Shown here one piece after another: positions 1 to 5,772 of a stretch of DNA of 5,789 bases. This DNA is from Verrucomicrobiota bacterium (GTDB lineage Bacteria > Verrucomicrobiota > Verrucomicrobiia > Verrucomicrobiales > DEV007). Below the pieces are notes generated by a model, which worked only from the letters and a program-made list of their open reading frames with translations, made no database searches and was not told the origin of the DNA. Within the stretch, counting starts at the first letter, position 1; each line of letters starts with the position of its first letter. Both the position numbers and the translations under genes were made by a program. The stretch is from NCBI GenBank assembly GCA_020629815.1, contig JAHDCN010000192.1:1-5789 (forward strand). Reading direction: 5' to 3'.

Positions 1-1646
1 TTCCGCAGACTGCAGCGTTTACCGCCACGGCTACACCGGAGGTACGCAAAGACATTCTGGAGGTGCTGAAGCTACGCGAGCCGTTTGTCTCAATCAGCGG
101 ATTCGAGCGTCCAAATCTGAGCCTGCGAGTCACTCATGTGGCGGGTAACCGGGAGAAATACGAGCGGCTGCAGCGGCTGGTGAAGGAGCACAAAACGGGA
201 ATCATCTACTGCGCGACGCGCAAGAAGGTGGAAGAAGTCAGTGCCTCGCTCGGTGATCTCGGGGTGAAACTGGTCGCCTATCACGGCGGCATGGAGGACA
301 AAGATCGCACCTGGGCGCAAAATGTGTTTATCGATAAAACCAAGGATGTCGCCGTGGCGACCAATGCTTTCGGCATGGGGATCGACCGCTCGGACGTGCG
401 TTTTGTCGCTCACTTCGAAGTGCCGGGCAGCATCGAGGCATACTATCAGGAGGCCGGCCGGGCCGGGCGTGATGGCGAGCCGTCTCACTGTGAGCTGCTT
501 TTCAACTACGCCGACACACGAACGCAGGAATTTTTCATCGAGGGCAACAATCCCACCTACGAAACGATCCTCGATTTGTATCGGGCGCTGCAGCACTACG
601 CTGAGTCGGACGGACAGATCACGATGTCGATCAAGGACCTCGCGGCCTGTATCGATTTGAAAAACACCATGCAGGTGAGCAGCGCGATTTCCTATCTGGT
701 GCGGGCGGGTTACATCGAGCGCTTCAACATTCCCGGCCAACGCATTCGTGGCACTCGCCTGACGCAGCCGGATCTGGATCCGCGCGATCTGGCTATCGAT
801 CACGCGGCGCTGGCGGAGAAGGAGCGGAGAGACCGCTCCAAGCTGGATGCAGTGATCAATTTTTGCTATGAGGACAAGCAGTGTCGGCAGGCGTTTATCC
901 TCGATTATTTTGGTGTTGAGGAAGCATCCAATTGCGGCAGCTGCGATACCTGTCGGGACGGCCACGTCAGCGAAAAGCGCAAACCAACGGCGGAGGAATT
1001 TCTGGTAGTTCGCAAGGCCCTGAGCGGTGTGGCCCGGGCTTCGGGGAAAACTCCGGCGGGCGAATGGGAGGGCCGCTTCGGCAAAGGCAAAATCGTCCAG
1101 ATGCTGACCGGCAGTCATTCCCGGGACCTTTCCAACACCTATCTGGATACGCTTTCCACCTACGGCATTCTGAAAGAAGAGGGCTCGGCCTATGTGTTTG
1201 CTCTGCTCGAGGAGCTGGAGAAAAGCGGACTGCTGATCACACGCAAGACACCGTATCCCCTGCTCACTCTGAGTCGGCGCGGAGCCGATGTGATGCAGGG
1301 CAACGATGATTTCCGTCTCGACTGGCCCGATCGCAAACAGTTGACCAAGGCAGATAAGAAACGTCCGAACGCAGAGGCGATCCTCAAAGAAGCCGGCCTG
1401 GAAGAAACCGAACTGGACGAGGAACTGTTTGAGCGCTTACGGGCCGTTCGCTCCCGCCTGGCCAAGGAAGCCGGCGGGGTCCCTGCCTACGTGATTTTTT
1501 CCAATCAGGTGCTGGAATTTCTGGCCCGACTGCAACCAACGACGCGCGACCACGCGATGAAGATTCAGGGAATCGGCAAGGTCAAAGCCGAGCGCTACCT
1601 GGATACGTTTCTCGAGGAAATCGCCGATTATCTCGACGGGGCGTGA
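1..1646 (+). CDS. recQ: ATP-dependent DNA helicase RecQ, 5'-truncated by window edge
   Basis: 3'-5' superfamily 2 DNA helicase that unwinds duplex and forked DNA in cytoplasmic recombination and repair. Reading starts in frame at base 3, giving 547 visible residues. They open with helicase motif III (AAFTATATPEVRKDI), so roughly 190 N-terminal residues (Walker A and the DEAH box) lie outside the window; the GTG at 63 is internal. RecA-like domain 2 follows, with IIYCATRKK (~67-75), ATNAFGMGID (~119-128) and motif VI QEAGRAGRDG (~149-158, arginine finger). The RQC zinc site is C294, C311, C314 and C317 (CGSCDTC). Next come a winged helix (~326-430) and a C-terminal HRDC domain (~471-545). About 85 extra residues, with a winged-helix-like pattern, lie between motif VI and the first zinc cysteine compared with E. 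coli RecQ. Similar insertions occur in Bacteroidetes RecQ proteins as I recall them. The gene ends with TGA, 31 bp from a convergent gene. Confidence 0.97.
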   Translation, partial: PQTAAFTATATPEVRKDILEVLKLREPFVSISGFERPNLSLRVTHVAGNREKYERLQRLVKEHKTGIIYCATRKKVEEVSASLGDLGVKLVAYHGGMEDKDRTWAQNVFIDKTKDVAVATNAFGMGIDRSDVRFVAHFEVPGSIEAYYQEAGRAGRDGEPSHCELLFNYADTRTQEFFIEGNNPTYETILDLYRALQHYAESDGQITMSIKDLAACIDLKNTMQVSSAISYLVRAGYIERFNIPGQRIRGTRLTQPDLDPRDLAIDHAALAEKERRDRSKLDAVINFCYEDKQCRQAFILDYFGVEEASNCGSCDTCRDGHVSEKRKPTAEEFLVVRKALSGVARASGKTPAGEWEGRFGKGKIVQMLTGSHSRDLSNTYLDTLSTYGILKEEGSAYVFALLEELEKSGLLITRKTPYPLLTLSRRGADVMQGNDDFRLDWPDRKQLTKADKKRPNAEAILKEAGLEETELDEELFERLRAVRSRLAKEAGGVPAYVIFSNQVLEFLARLQPTTRDHAMKIQGIGKVKAERYLDTFLEEIADYLDGA

Positions 1647-1677
1647 CTGCGAAGGTTGGGATTTTCCCGATCACTGA

Positions 1678-2409
1678 TTAGCTGCCCTTTTTGCCACCCT
1701 TTGGTCCGCCTTTGGGACCGCGCATTCCTTCTTTGCCTTTTGGCAACAGTTTCGCGACTTCGGGGTCAGCTTTTACCATAGCTTTGTGATACGCCTGCCG
1801 CAGCTTCATGTAGCTGCCAAGGCGCTCTTTGCGAAAGGCTTCCTCCTGGCCTCTGAGCTTGCCCAATTCAGCCATGGCAGCTTTCACATCTTCATCCTGG
1901 CTCGCCTGCTCGCGGGCTTTGGTCACTTTCTGCTTCTGCTCATCGGAAAGTTTGCTCCAGTGCTCGGCCGACCCTTTGAGCAAATCTTCGATGGATCGCT
2001 CCCGGGGAAATGCCCCCCCGGGTGGACGCGGTCGACTGCCGAGGAACTGCTTTACACTCCCCTCGTTATTTTTCTGAACCCGGGACATCAGAGCCGCTAC
2101 TTTCGGGTTCGACTTCGACATGGCAGATTTGAGAGCTTTTTGATAATTGCCGGCTGCGACATGAACTTCTTCCCTGGCTGAAATCACTCCCGGATCAGTC
2201 CAAATTTCCCCCAACGCCTTTTTCAGTTGCTCGCGCTCTTCGTGTGAAAGGCTCTCCCAACCAGCGTGCATGCCCGGCCCACCTTTACCGGGCGGGCGCT
2301 TTTTCATTGCTTCTTTTTTATCACTATCCTGCGCCGAAACCGGAGAAGAAAGGAATCCGGCAAATACGGTAACCAAAATGGTCGTAAGAAAAAGGGCGTG
2401 GTTTCTCAT
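1678..2409 (-). CDS. Secreted basic helical protein with an internal duplication, function unknown
   Basis: A 243-residue protein starting at the ATG at 2409. A TTG at 2451 would add 14 residues ahead of the signal peptide and is less likely. Residues 1-26 form a signal peptide (MRNH, hydrophobic core ALFLTTILVTVFAGFL, then SSPVSA/Q), so the product should be periplasmic or exported. The mature part is rich in Lys, Gly, Pro and Glu. Two related helical units are visible. Unit 1 (~50-109) opens with GWESLSHEEREQ and ends with SNPKVAALM. Unit 2 (~150-223) opens with HWSKLSDEQKQK and ends with ADPEVAKLL. A Pro/Gly/Arg linker (RPRPPGGAFPRER) joins them, and the tail is K/G-rich (KGGPKGGKKGS). The W-x-x-LS-x-E pattern loosely resembles Spy/CpxP-type periplasmic helical proteins, but no LTxxQ signature is evident, so no function is assigned. 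No Shine-Dalgarno is seen. It diverges from the gene at 2487 and converges on recQ. Confidence 0.85.
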   Translation of the reverse strand: MRNHALFLTTILVTVFAGFLSSPVSAQDSDKKEAMKKRPPGKGGPGMHAGWESLSHEEREQLKKALGEIWTDPGVISAREEVHVAAGNYQKALKSAMSKSNPKVAALMSRVQKNNEGSVKQFLGSRPRPPGGAFPRERSIEDLLKGSAEHWSKLSDEQKQKVTKAREQASQDEDVKAAMAELGKLRGQEEAFRKERLGSYMKLRQAYHKAMVKADPEVAKLLPKGKEGMRGPKGGPKGGKKGS

Positions 2410-2486
2410 GCTGTTTCTACATATAACCCATGCTGTTCGCAAAAGTTGCAACAGTTTGGTAAATCTGTCATTCTTGATTCCACTTT
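2410..2486. promoter_or_regulatory. Divergent intergenic region with an inverted repeat
   Basis: These 77 bp separate two divergently transcribed genes for secreted proteins and must hold start signals for both unless either is read from further away. An inverted repeat CTGTT-N12-AACAG lies at 2433-2454, and its right part includes the perfect palindrome GTTGCAAC (2445-2452). Its central position fits a shared operator, but this is inference. Minus-strand TTGCAA with a TTATAT 19 bp downstream is a possible weak promoter. No near-consensus plus-strand promoter is visible. Confidence 0.35.
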
Positions 2487-3185
2487 ATGGTTCGAGCTCT
2501 TCTTTGTATTTGGCTTTTGCTTCTTTTTTTGATTGCCGCGCCGTCGATCGCTGAGAAAAAAGAAAAGCCAGACTTTGCTGAGTTGAAGACGCGTGATAAC
2601 CGAACTTTCCTCCAGTGCTACGTAGTAAAACAGGAGGAGGACGCGCTCATTTTCCGTCATGCAAAAGGTATGGCTCGAGTTTCGCTGTTCGATCTCTCCA
2701 GCGAAATCCAGGCGCAGTATGATTTCGACCCCGTGGTCGCGATGAAGAAATACAAGACCGACCTCGAAACGCAGCGGCGCATTCGCAAGGACCTGTTTTT
2801 TCAGAAGCAGAAGCACGAAGCGGAAATGGCGGCGCAGGCGGACCATCACCGGATCTATCAGTTGGCTGAAAAGAAATGGGTGCCTGTAGTTGCCGAAATC
2901 CTCTCGCTGGATGGGCAGCAATATGCTCTGGTCCGGGCGCGAAAAATTGTATTCACTCCTACTACGGTAAAATCGACTCTGGGCCTGGACCGGGAAGGTC
3001 CGCCAAAGAAATCAATGGTGTCGTTTTCTCCACACCCGGTGTTCATCAAGCAGCCTGTCTACCCGGTCAGTGAGAAAAAGGGAGCTACCTGGGAGGGCTA
3101 TCTAAACCCCGCCTCCATCGGACGAAAAACCGATAACGGAGGTGAGGATCGAGCTGTTTTTGAGGCAATTGCCCGCAAAAAGTAA
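2487..3185 (+). CDS. Secreted SHD1-like domain protein, function unknown
   Basis: A 232-residue protein. Residues 1-22 are a clear signal peptide (MVRA, core LLCIWLLLLFLIAA, then PSIA/E), so it is exported. Residues ~30-90 match a pattern I know from many secreted verrucomicrobial and planctomycete proteins, usually called SHD1-like: a polar strand with a charged turn (LKTRDNRTF), D-A-L-I-F-R-H, then KGMARVSLFDLSSEIQ and a Q-Y-D-F-D-P segment leading into a basic helix. Residues ~90-130 are charged and probably helical (KTDLETQRRIRKDLFFQKQK). The rest (~131-232) looks like beta strands and ends with ATWEGYLNPASIG and a short Lys tail. The ATG is chosen because it begins the signal peptide directly; there is no Shine-Dalgarno. 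The next plus-strand gene begins 85 bp after the TAA, so co-transcription is possible. Substrate and role cannot be read from the sequence. Confidence 0.87.
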   Translation: MVRALLCIWLLLLFLIAAPSIAEKKEKPDFAELKTRDNRTFLQCYVVKQEEDALIFRHAKGMARVSLFDLSSEIQAQYDFDPVVAMKKYKTDLETQRRIRKDLFFQKQKHEAEMAAQADHHRIYQLAEKKWVPVVAEILSLDGQQYALVRARKIVFTPTTVKSTLGLDREGPPKKSMVSFSPHPVFIKQPVYPVSEKKGATWEGYLNPASIGRKTDNGGEDRAVFEAIARKK

Positions 3186-3214
3186 CCGGAAAAAGTGCAA
3201 TCACCTGCTTGCCT

Positions 3215-3229
3215 GCCACGCATCGTGGC
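3215..3229 (+). other. Small perfect hairpin in the 85-bp gap between two plus-strand genes
   Basis: GCCACG-CAT-CGTGGC gives a six-base-pair GC-rich stem with a three-base loop, 30 bp after the upstream stop codon. The following sequence is pyrimidine-rich but has no run of T, so it is not a convincing intrinsic terminator. It could stabilise the end of the upstream message or be chance. The rest of 3186-3270 shows no other feature. Confidence 0.35.
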
Positions 3230-3270
3230 CGATGCTTCCACCTTTTACGAGTTCCTTCTCACCAATCCGT

Positions 3271-4395
3271 ATGGGCAAAAACCTCCGTGCATTTCCATTT
3301 ATTCCCGCAGTCATCCTCGTGGCTCTGCTCGTCCTTTTGCTGTGGAAAAGCATGTCGGTTTTCGGCTTTATCGCGCTGGGAGGGGCTGTGGTTTGGTTCG
3401 GTATTGAGTTGATTCGCTGGCTCAACTCGATCAAGCCGCAAGCAGTGTCCACTGCTGCGGTGCCGGAGGAAACCGATCCGGATCGCGATCCTGAGTCTCT
3501 GGTTTCCCTGGTGTATTTTTTATCTGAAGCACGCGACCCCAAAGAGGAAACGATCCGCGACTGTGTGGCCAGTGCGATCGGTGTCGATTTTGAAAAGAGT
3601 GACCCCGAGGCGGAGTATTTCGTATTGCAGTTCACTCCGCCGCAATTTGAGGATAACCCGTTCCAACCGGTGCAGCACTTTATGGTTCGGATTCCCGAAG
3701 GCCTTTTCAGCGTTCTGGTTTCCCATGCTCCGTATATCGCTGATCCGAAGGCATTTGCTCAGGAGTCGATTCGCGATAAGCGGCTGCGCTCTGCTGTCGA
3801 AAGCCACCGGGCCTGGCTGTCTGTGGATTTGATGGACGAGAACAGCCACGATCCCGAAGTCGCCCGTCATGCCTATTCAGTCATTGGAAAGATTATGGCA
3901 GCAATGGCGGGCCCCGATTGTCTCGCGGTCTACTGCCCCGAGCTGCAGCGCTGCAATGAGTTCGATCTATCCTTGATCGATAAGCTGAACAGCAAGGATC
4001 CGCTGCAGATTTTCGAGGAACCGACTTTTGAGCCGATTATCGAAGTCGCAGATGATGACCCGCGAATGGCCGCTGCGGTGGACAAAGCAATCGCGCGTTG
4101 GCCGGAGTTTGTCACTGCATTCGAAAAACGGAAACCGGAAGACAGCGAGCGCTTCATCATCAAGGCCGAGTTCACCGAAGGCAATAAGTCCGAGTTCATG
4201 TGGGTGACGGTGACCGAAATCAGCAACGGTCAAATCAAAGGAATCCTGATGAATGACCCCCACGAGCTACTGTCCGTTCATCGCGGGTCTGAGGTCACCA
4301 TCGAAATGGGTGAGCTGAATGACTGGATCTATCCCGGCGATGATGATGACCCCGTAGGTGGTTTCACTCTGGAGATTCTTGCCGACGAAGAATAA
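3271..4395 (+). CDS. Membrane-anchored DUF2314 domain protein
   Basis: A 374-residue protein starting at the ATG at 3271 (MGKNLRAFPF). The frame is open further upstream (ATG at 3232, GTG at 3142), but those starts add a polar, low-complexity leader with no ribosome site, and 3142 would overlap the preceding gene. Two hydrophobic helices lie at ~9-25 and ~28-47, anchoring the protein in the inner membrane with a short loop between them. An acidic linker (~65-75) follows. A soluble middle domain (~76-250) contains FSVLVSHAPYIADP, SHRAWLSVDLMDE and DCLAVYCPELQR; I do not recognise it with confidence, though its order recalls DUF4261-like regions. The C-terminal ~262-372 fits DUF2314: DDPRMAAAVDKAIARWPEF, a core F-I-I-K-A-E-F, E-F-M-W-V-T-V, then I-K-G-I-L-M-N-D-P and the closing N-D-W-I. 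DUF2314 has no established biochemical function. The gene converges with the next, 11 bp away. Confidence 0.87.
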   Translation: MGKNLRAFPFIPAVILVALLVLLLWKSMSVFGFIALGGAVVWFGIELIRWLNSIKPQAVSTAAVPEETDPDRDPESLVSLVYFLSEARDPKEETIRDCVASAIGVDFEKSDPEAEYFVLQFTPPQFEDNPFQPVQHFMVRIPEGLFSVLVSHAPYIADPKAFAQESIRDKRLRSAVESHRAWLSVDLMDENSHDPEVARHAYSVIGKIMAAMAGPDCLAVYCPELQRCNEFDLSLIDKLNSKDPLQIFEEPTFEPIIEVADDDPRMAAAVDKAIARWPEFVTAFEKRKPEDSERFIIKAEFTEGNKSEFMWVTVTEISNGQIKGILMNDPHELLSVHRGSEVTIEMGELNDWIYPGDDDDPVGGFTLEILADEE

Positions 4396-4406
4396 GCGGG
4401 TACGCA

Positions 4407-4685
4407 CTACGCGTTGTTTTCCGTCGGGCGGAAAGTGAGATGAACCCGCAACCTCTTGTGCACCGGCTGATGCTCGATATAGGGCTCTTGAAACAAGTAG
4501 TATCCTCTGGCCTCGTAGAAGCAGATACGCTCCCGGATTTGCTCTTCCAACGCGTCGAATTCCACCGTTTCCCCTACCCAGGGCAAAATACAGGCGTGTC
4601 GACGGGATATCGCACAAAAGCGATTAATCACCGAATCTTCCAGATCCTGTATCGTTTCGAGAACTCCGCTTTTCGGCTGTGACAT
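4407..4685 (-). CDS. Small hypothetical protein, 92 residues
   Basis: I do not recognise this protein. It has no signal peptide or membrane segment and is probably cytoplasmic and mixed alpha/beta. An N-terminal acidic helix (SGVLETIQDLEDSVINRF) is followed by a Cys/His-containing stretch (FCAISRRHACILPW), a charged helix (FDALEEQIRERICFYEARG) and a C-terminal strand-like part (HKRLRVHLTFRP). C24, C32 and C55 are too scattered to suggest a metal site. The ATG at 4685 is the only sensible start; there is no Shine-Dalgarno. It lies 65 bp downstream of the DUF4190-like gene on the same strand, so read-through from that gene is possible. Two overlapping open frames (4267-4617 minus, 4440-4682 plus) were judged less protein-like, so the choice of frame is moderately secure. 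Confidence 0.6.
   Translation of the reverse strand: MSQPKSGVLETIQDLEDSVINRFCAISRRHACILPWVGETVEFDALEEQIRERICFYEARGYYLFQEPYIEHQPVHKRLRVHLTFRPTENNA
4418..4434. terminator. Possible stem-loop between convergent genes
   Basis: TTTCCG-TCGGG-CGGAAA is a perfect six-base-pair stem with a five-base loop. It lies inside the last codons of the minus-strand gene, just after the plus-strand DUF2314 gene. It could act as a shared structure at the ends of both transcripts, but no T-run follows on either strand, so a terminator role is weakly supported. Confidence 0.25.
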
Positions 4686-4737
4686 CGTTATGTCTTACGC
4701 CTGCCACACGGATGGGGAAAGAGAATTCCAAATTTTG

Positions 4738-4759
4738 CCGAAGCATAGCGCTACTTCGG
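4738..4759 (-). terminator. Stem-loop spanning the stop codon of the DUF4190-like gene
   Basis: On the minus strand CCGAAG-TAGCGCTATG-CTTCGG forms a six-base-pair stem whose ten-base loop contains the TAG stop. No T-rich tract follows, so it may be a partial terminator, a stability element or chance. If it does stop transcription, the 92-residue gene downstream would need its own promoter in 4686-4737, where I see no clear one. Confidence 0.3.
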
Positions 4760-5368
4760 TGCACGGAATTCGATTTCCTTGATTGCTTCAACCGTCCCAT
4801 CCACCAGCCCGACTACCCGCTTCTTACCTTCTACCATAGGTGAGGCAATGACGTAGCGATTCTGCGCGCTGAGCTTGGAAGCGCCGGGAAAATAGCGAAA
4901 AGGCATTTCTTCACCGGTGATACTGCGCCAAGTGAGCGCAGAAGAGTCTTTGAGATAATCAGGGGAAAGATCTGCAAGTTTTTCGGGAAAATTTCCGTCG
5001 TGATCAATCGCGTAGTCCTCACAAGCCATGATTACAACCCGGGCCTTTTCCATCTGAGCCATTTGATTGGCTTCGGCAGCGTGATGATTCGTAGCAGGGA
5101 AAAGAAATGTCTTCAGAAGGATGATGCCGACGAAGATCCCACTGATTCCCAGAAAGATTCCCGCCAGCGAAGCCATGCGTCCCGATTTCTCCCCACTGCT
5201 GTGCTTGATCCGCTTCAGTGCCACAAGACCGAAGAAAATCGCTGGAATCGACCCAATGATCGGCAGGATCAAATTCGACAGGATACCCAACCCCAAACTG
5301 AGCAGCGCAGCACGGGTCACTCTTGGGTCGTCCTCTTCAATTGGTAACACGGATTCCATAATTACCAT
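4751..5368 (-). CDS. DUF4190-like membrane protein with a pseudopilin-like C-terminal domain
   Basis: A 205-residue protein. The ATG at 5368 and the one at 5359 (MVIM) are both plausible starts. Residues ~20-52 hold one long or two short hydrophobic helices (ALLSLGLGILSNL, LPIIGSIPAIFFGLVAL). A basic loop (KRIKHSSGEKSGR) and another membrane helix (~67-90) follow; this arrangement fits DUF4190. From ~98 the sequence resembles the periplasmic domain of type II secretion G-like pseudopilins: a helix with AEANQMAQMEKARVVIMACE, DYAIDHDGNFPEKLADLSP (~118-136), YLKDSSALTW, FRYFPG, and a final VVGLVDGTVEAI strand. There is no prepilin peptidase site, so it is unlikely to be a true pilin. The topology suggests an inner-membrane anchor with an outward-facing domain. 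Such fusions are common in Verrucomicrobia as I recall, and their role is unknown. No Shine-Dalgarno precedes either start. Confidence 0.85.
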   Translation of the reverse strand: MVIMESVLPIEEDDPRVTRAALLSLGLGILSNLILPIIGSIPAIFFGLVALKRIKHSSGEKSGRMASLAGIFLGISGIFVGIILLKTFLFPATNHHAAEANQMAQMEKARVVIMACEDYAIDHDGNFPEKLADLSPDYLKDSSALTWRSITGEEMPFRYFPGASKLSAQNRYVIASPMVEGKKRVVGLVDGTVEAIKEIEFRAPK

Positions 5369-5369
5369 A

Positions 5370-5398
5370 AAAATAATGGAAATTATATTTTAAGTCAA
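5370..5398 (-). promoter_or_regulatory. AT-rich promoter candidate for the DUF4190-like gene
   Basis: On the minus strand TTGACT (5393-5398) is followed after exactly 17 bp by TATTTT (5370-5375), a good sigma70-type spacing. Transcription would start near 5363, between the two candidate ATGs, so a message starting at the second ATG (5359) would be nearly leaderless. A perfect TATAAT (5382-5387) in the same stretch has no convincing -35 at proper spacing. The stretch is much richer in AT than its surroundings. Confidence 0.5.
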
Positions 5399-5447
5399 CC
5401 CGCAAATGTAGCGAAATGTGAAAGATCAGGTTTGAGGAACTAAGACC

Positions 5448-5472
5448 ATTTTACCGGTGAGAACGGTAGAAT
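5448..5472. other. Stem-loop with one wobble pair upstream of the repeat region
   Basis: ATTTTACCG and CGGTAGAAT can pair over nine positions with one T-G wobble around a seven-base loop (GTGAGAA). It lies between the AT-rich promoter candidate and the repeat block. It could be the terminator of a minus-strand gene to the right of the window, but no such gene is visible. Nothing else stands out in 5399-5481. Confidence 0.3.
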
Positions 5473-5487
5473 AGCGGGGCGCTCACC

Positions 5488-5528
5488 CATCGTCATCTCG
5501 ATGGAGCTTGCGAGGGAGAGATCTCGCG
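5488..5528 (+). repeat. Repeat copy A of the GTCATYTCGA motif
   Basis: It begins CATCGTCATCTCGA (5488-5501) and ends GAGATCTCGCG (5518-5528). The ends match copy B at 13 of 14 and 10 of 11 bases, while the middle differs by a few bases and about three bases in length. It is in opposite orientation to copy B. Confidence 0.65.
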
Positions 5529-5555
5529 CAGGTCGAATGCCTGTCATCTGCCAGA

Positions 5556-5580
5556 AAGTCGACATCGAAGCCTTCGACTT
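5556..5580. repeat. Short inverted repeat between repeat copies A and B
   Basis: AAGTCGA (5556-5562) and TCGACTT (5574-5580) are perfect reverse complements around an 11-base loop. It lies within the 78 bp between copies A and B, so it could form the inner hairpin of a larger branched fold. Confidence 0.5.
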
Positions 5581-5606
5581 CGCCTTTACCTACAGTGAAA
5601 GCCATA

Positions 5607-5644
5607 CGCGAGATTTCTCCTCGTGCCTCGTCGAAATGACGATG
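5607..5644 (-). repeat. Repeat copy B, inverted relative to copy A
   Basis: Read on the minus strand it starts CATCGTCATTTCGA and ends GAAATCTCGCG. The ATTTC near one end and GAAAT near the other are themselves complementary, so the unit can fold alone as well as pair with copy A. Confidence 0.65.
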
Positions 5645-5652
5645 CCTGGGGT

Positions 5653-5670
5653 GCGGGCACTCCTGCCCGC
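5653..5670. repeat. Perfect GC-rich hairpin
   Basis: GCGGGCA-CTCC-TGCCCGC is a perfect seven-base-pair stem with a four-base loop, nine bases beyond copy B. No T-run follows. I recall similar GCGGGCAGGAGTGCCCGC intergenic sequences from PVC genomes, which I cannot verify here. Confidence 0.6.
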
Positions 5671-5704
5671 TGTATTTCGTCTGAAAGCGAAGAACAAAGC
5701 AGTT

Positions 5705-5719
5705 GGGCCAATCTGGCCC
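5705..5719. repeat. Perfect short hairpin
   Basis: GGGCCA-ATC-TGGCCC is a six-base-pair stem with a three-base loop, 34 bp after the preceding hairpin. It lacks a T-tract and appears to be part of the composite repeat. Confidence 0.5.
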
Positions 5720-5772
5720 GCTTCTGCCTTTACCCGCGTCGCGCTGATCTCCTTGCCGGAAAAGCAACTACT

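Noticed and set aside
90..1118. Long minus-strand open frame (342 codons) opposite recQ
   Set aside because: It is a mirror of the strongly supported RecQ frame in a GC-rich gene. Its translation has no coherent domain, and RecQ motifs cover the same bases on the plus strand.
1647..1677. Intrinsic terminator between recQ and the convergent gene
   Set aside because: Only a four- to five-base-pair stem around GGGA...TCCC can be drawn, with no T-tract outside it.
1786..2181. Plus-strand open frame of 131 codons opposite the basic secreted protein
   Set aside because: The minus-strand frame has a signal peptide and an internal duplication. The plus-strand frame is a shadow with no recognisable organisation.
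2406..2921. Minus-strand open frame of 171 codons
   Set aside because: It overlaps the signal peptide and SHD1-like segment of the plus-strand gene at 2487 and would also run through the divergent intergenic region. Its product shows no domain.
4440..4682. Plus-strand open frame of 80 codons following the DUF2314 gene
   Set aside because: It is antisense to the 92-residue minus-strand frame, which has better helix and strand patterning; the plus-strand product has no domain features.
5483..5767. Minus-strand open frame of 94 codons at the right end
   Set aside because: It coincides with the inverted repeats and hairpins, and its composition reflects them. It lacks a hydrophobic core pattern, a start signal or any recognisable motif.
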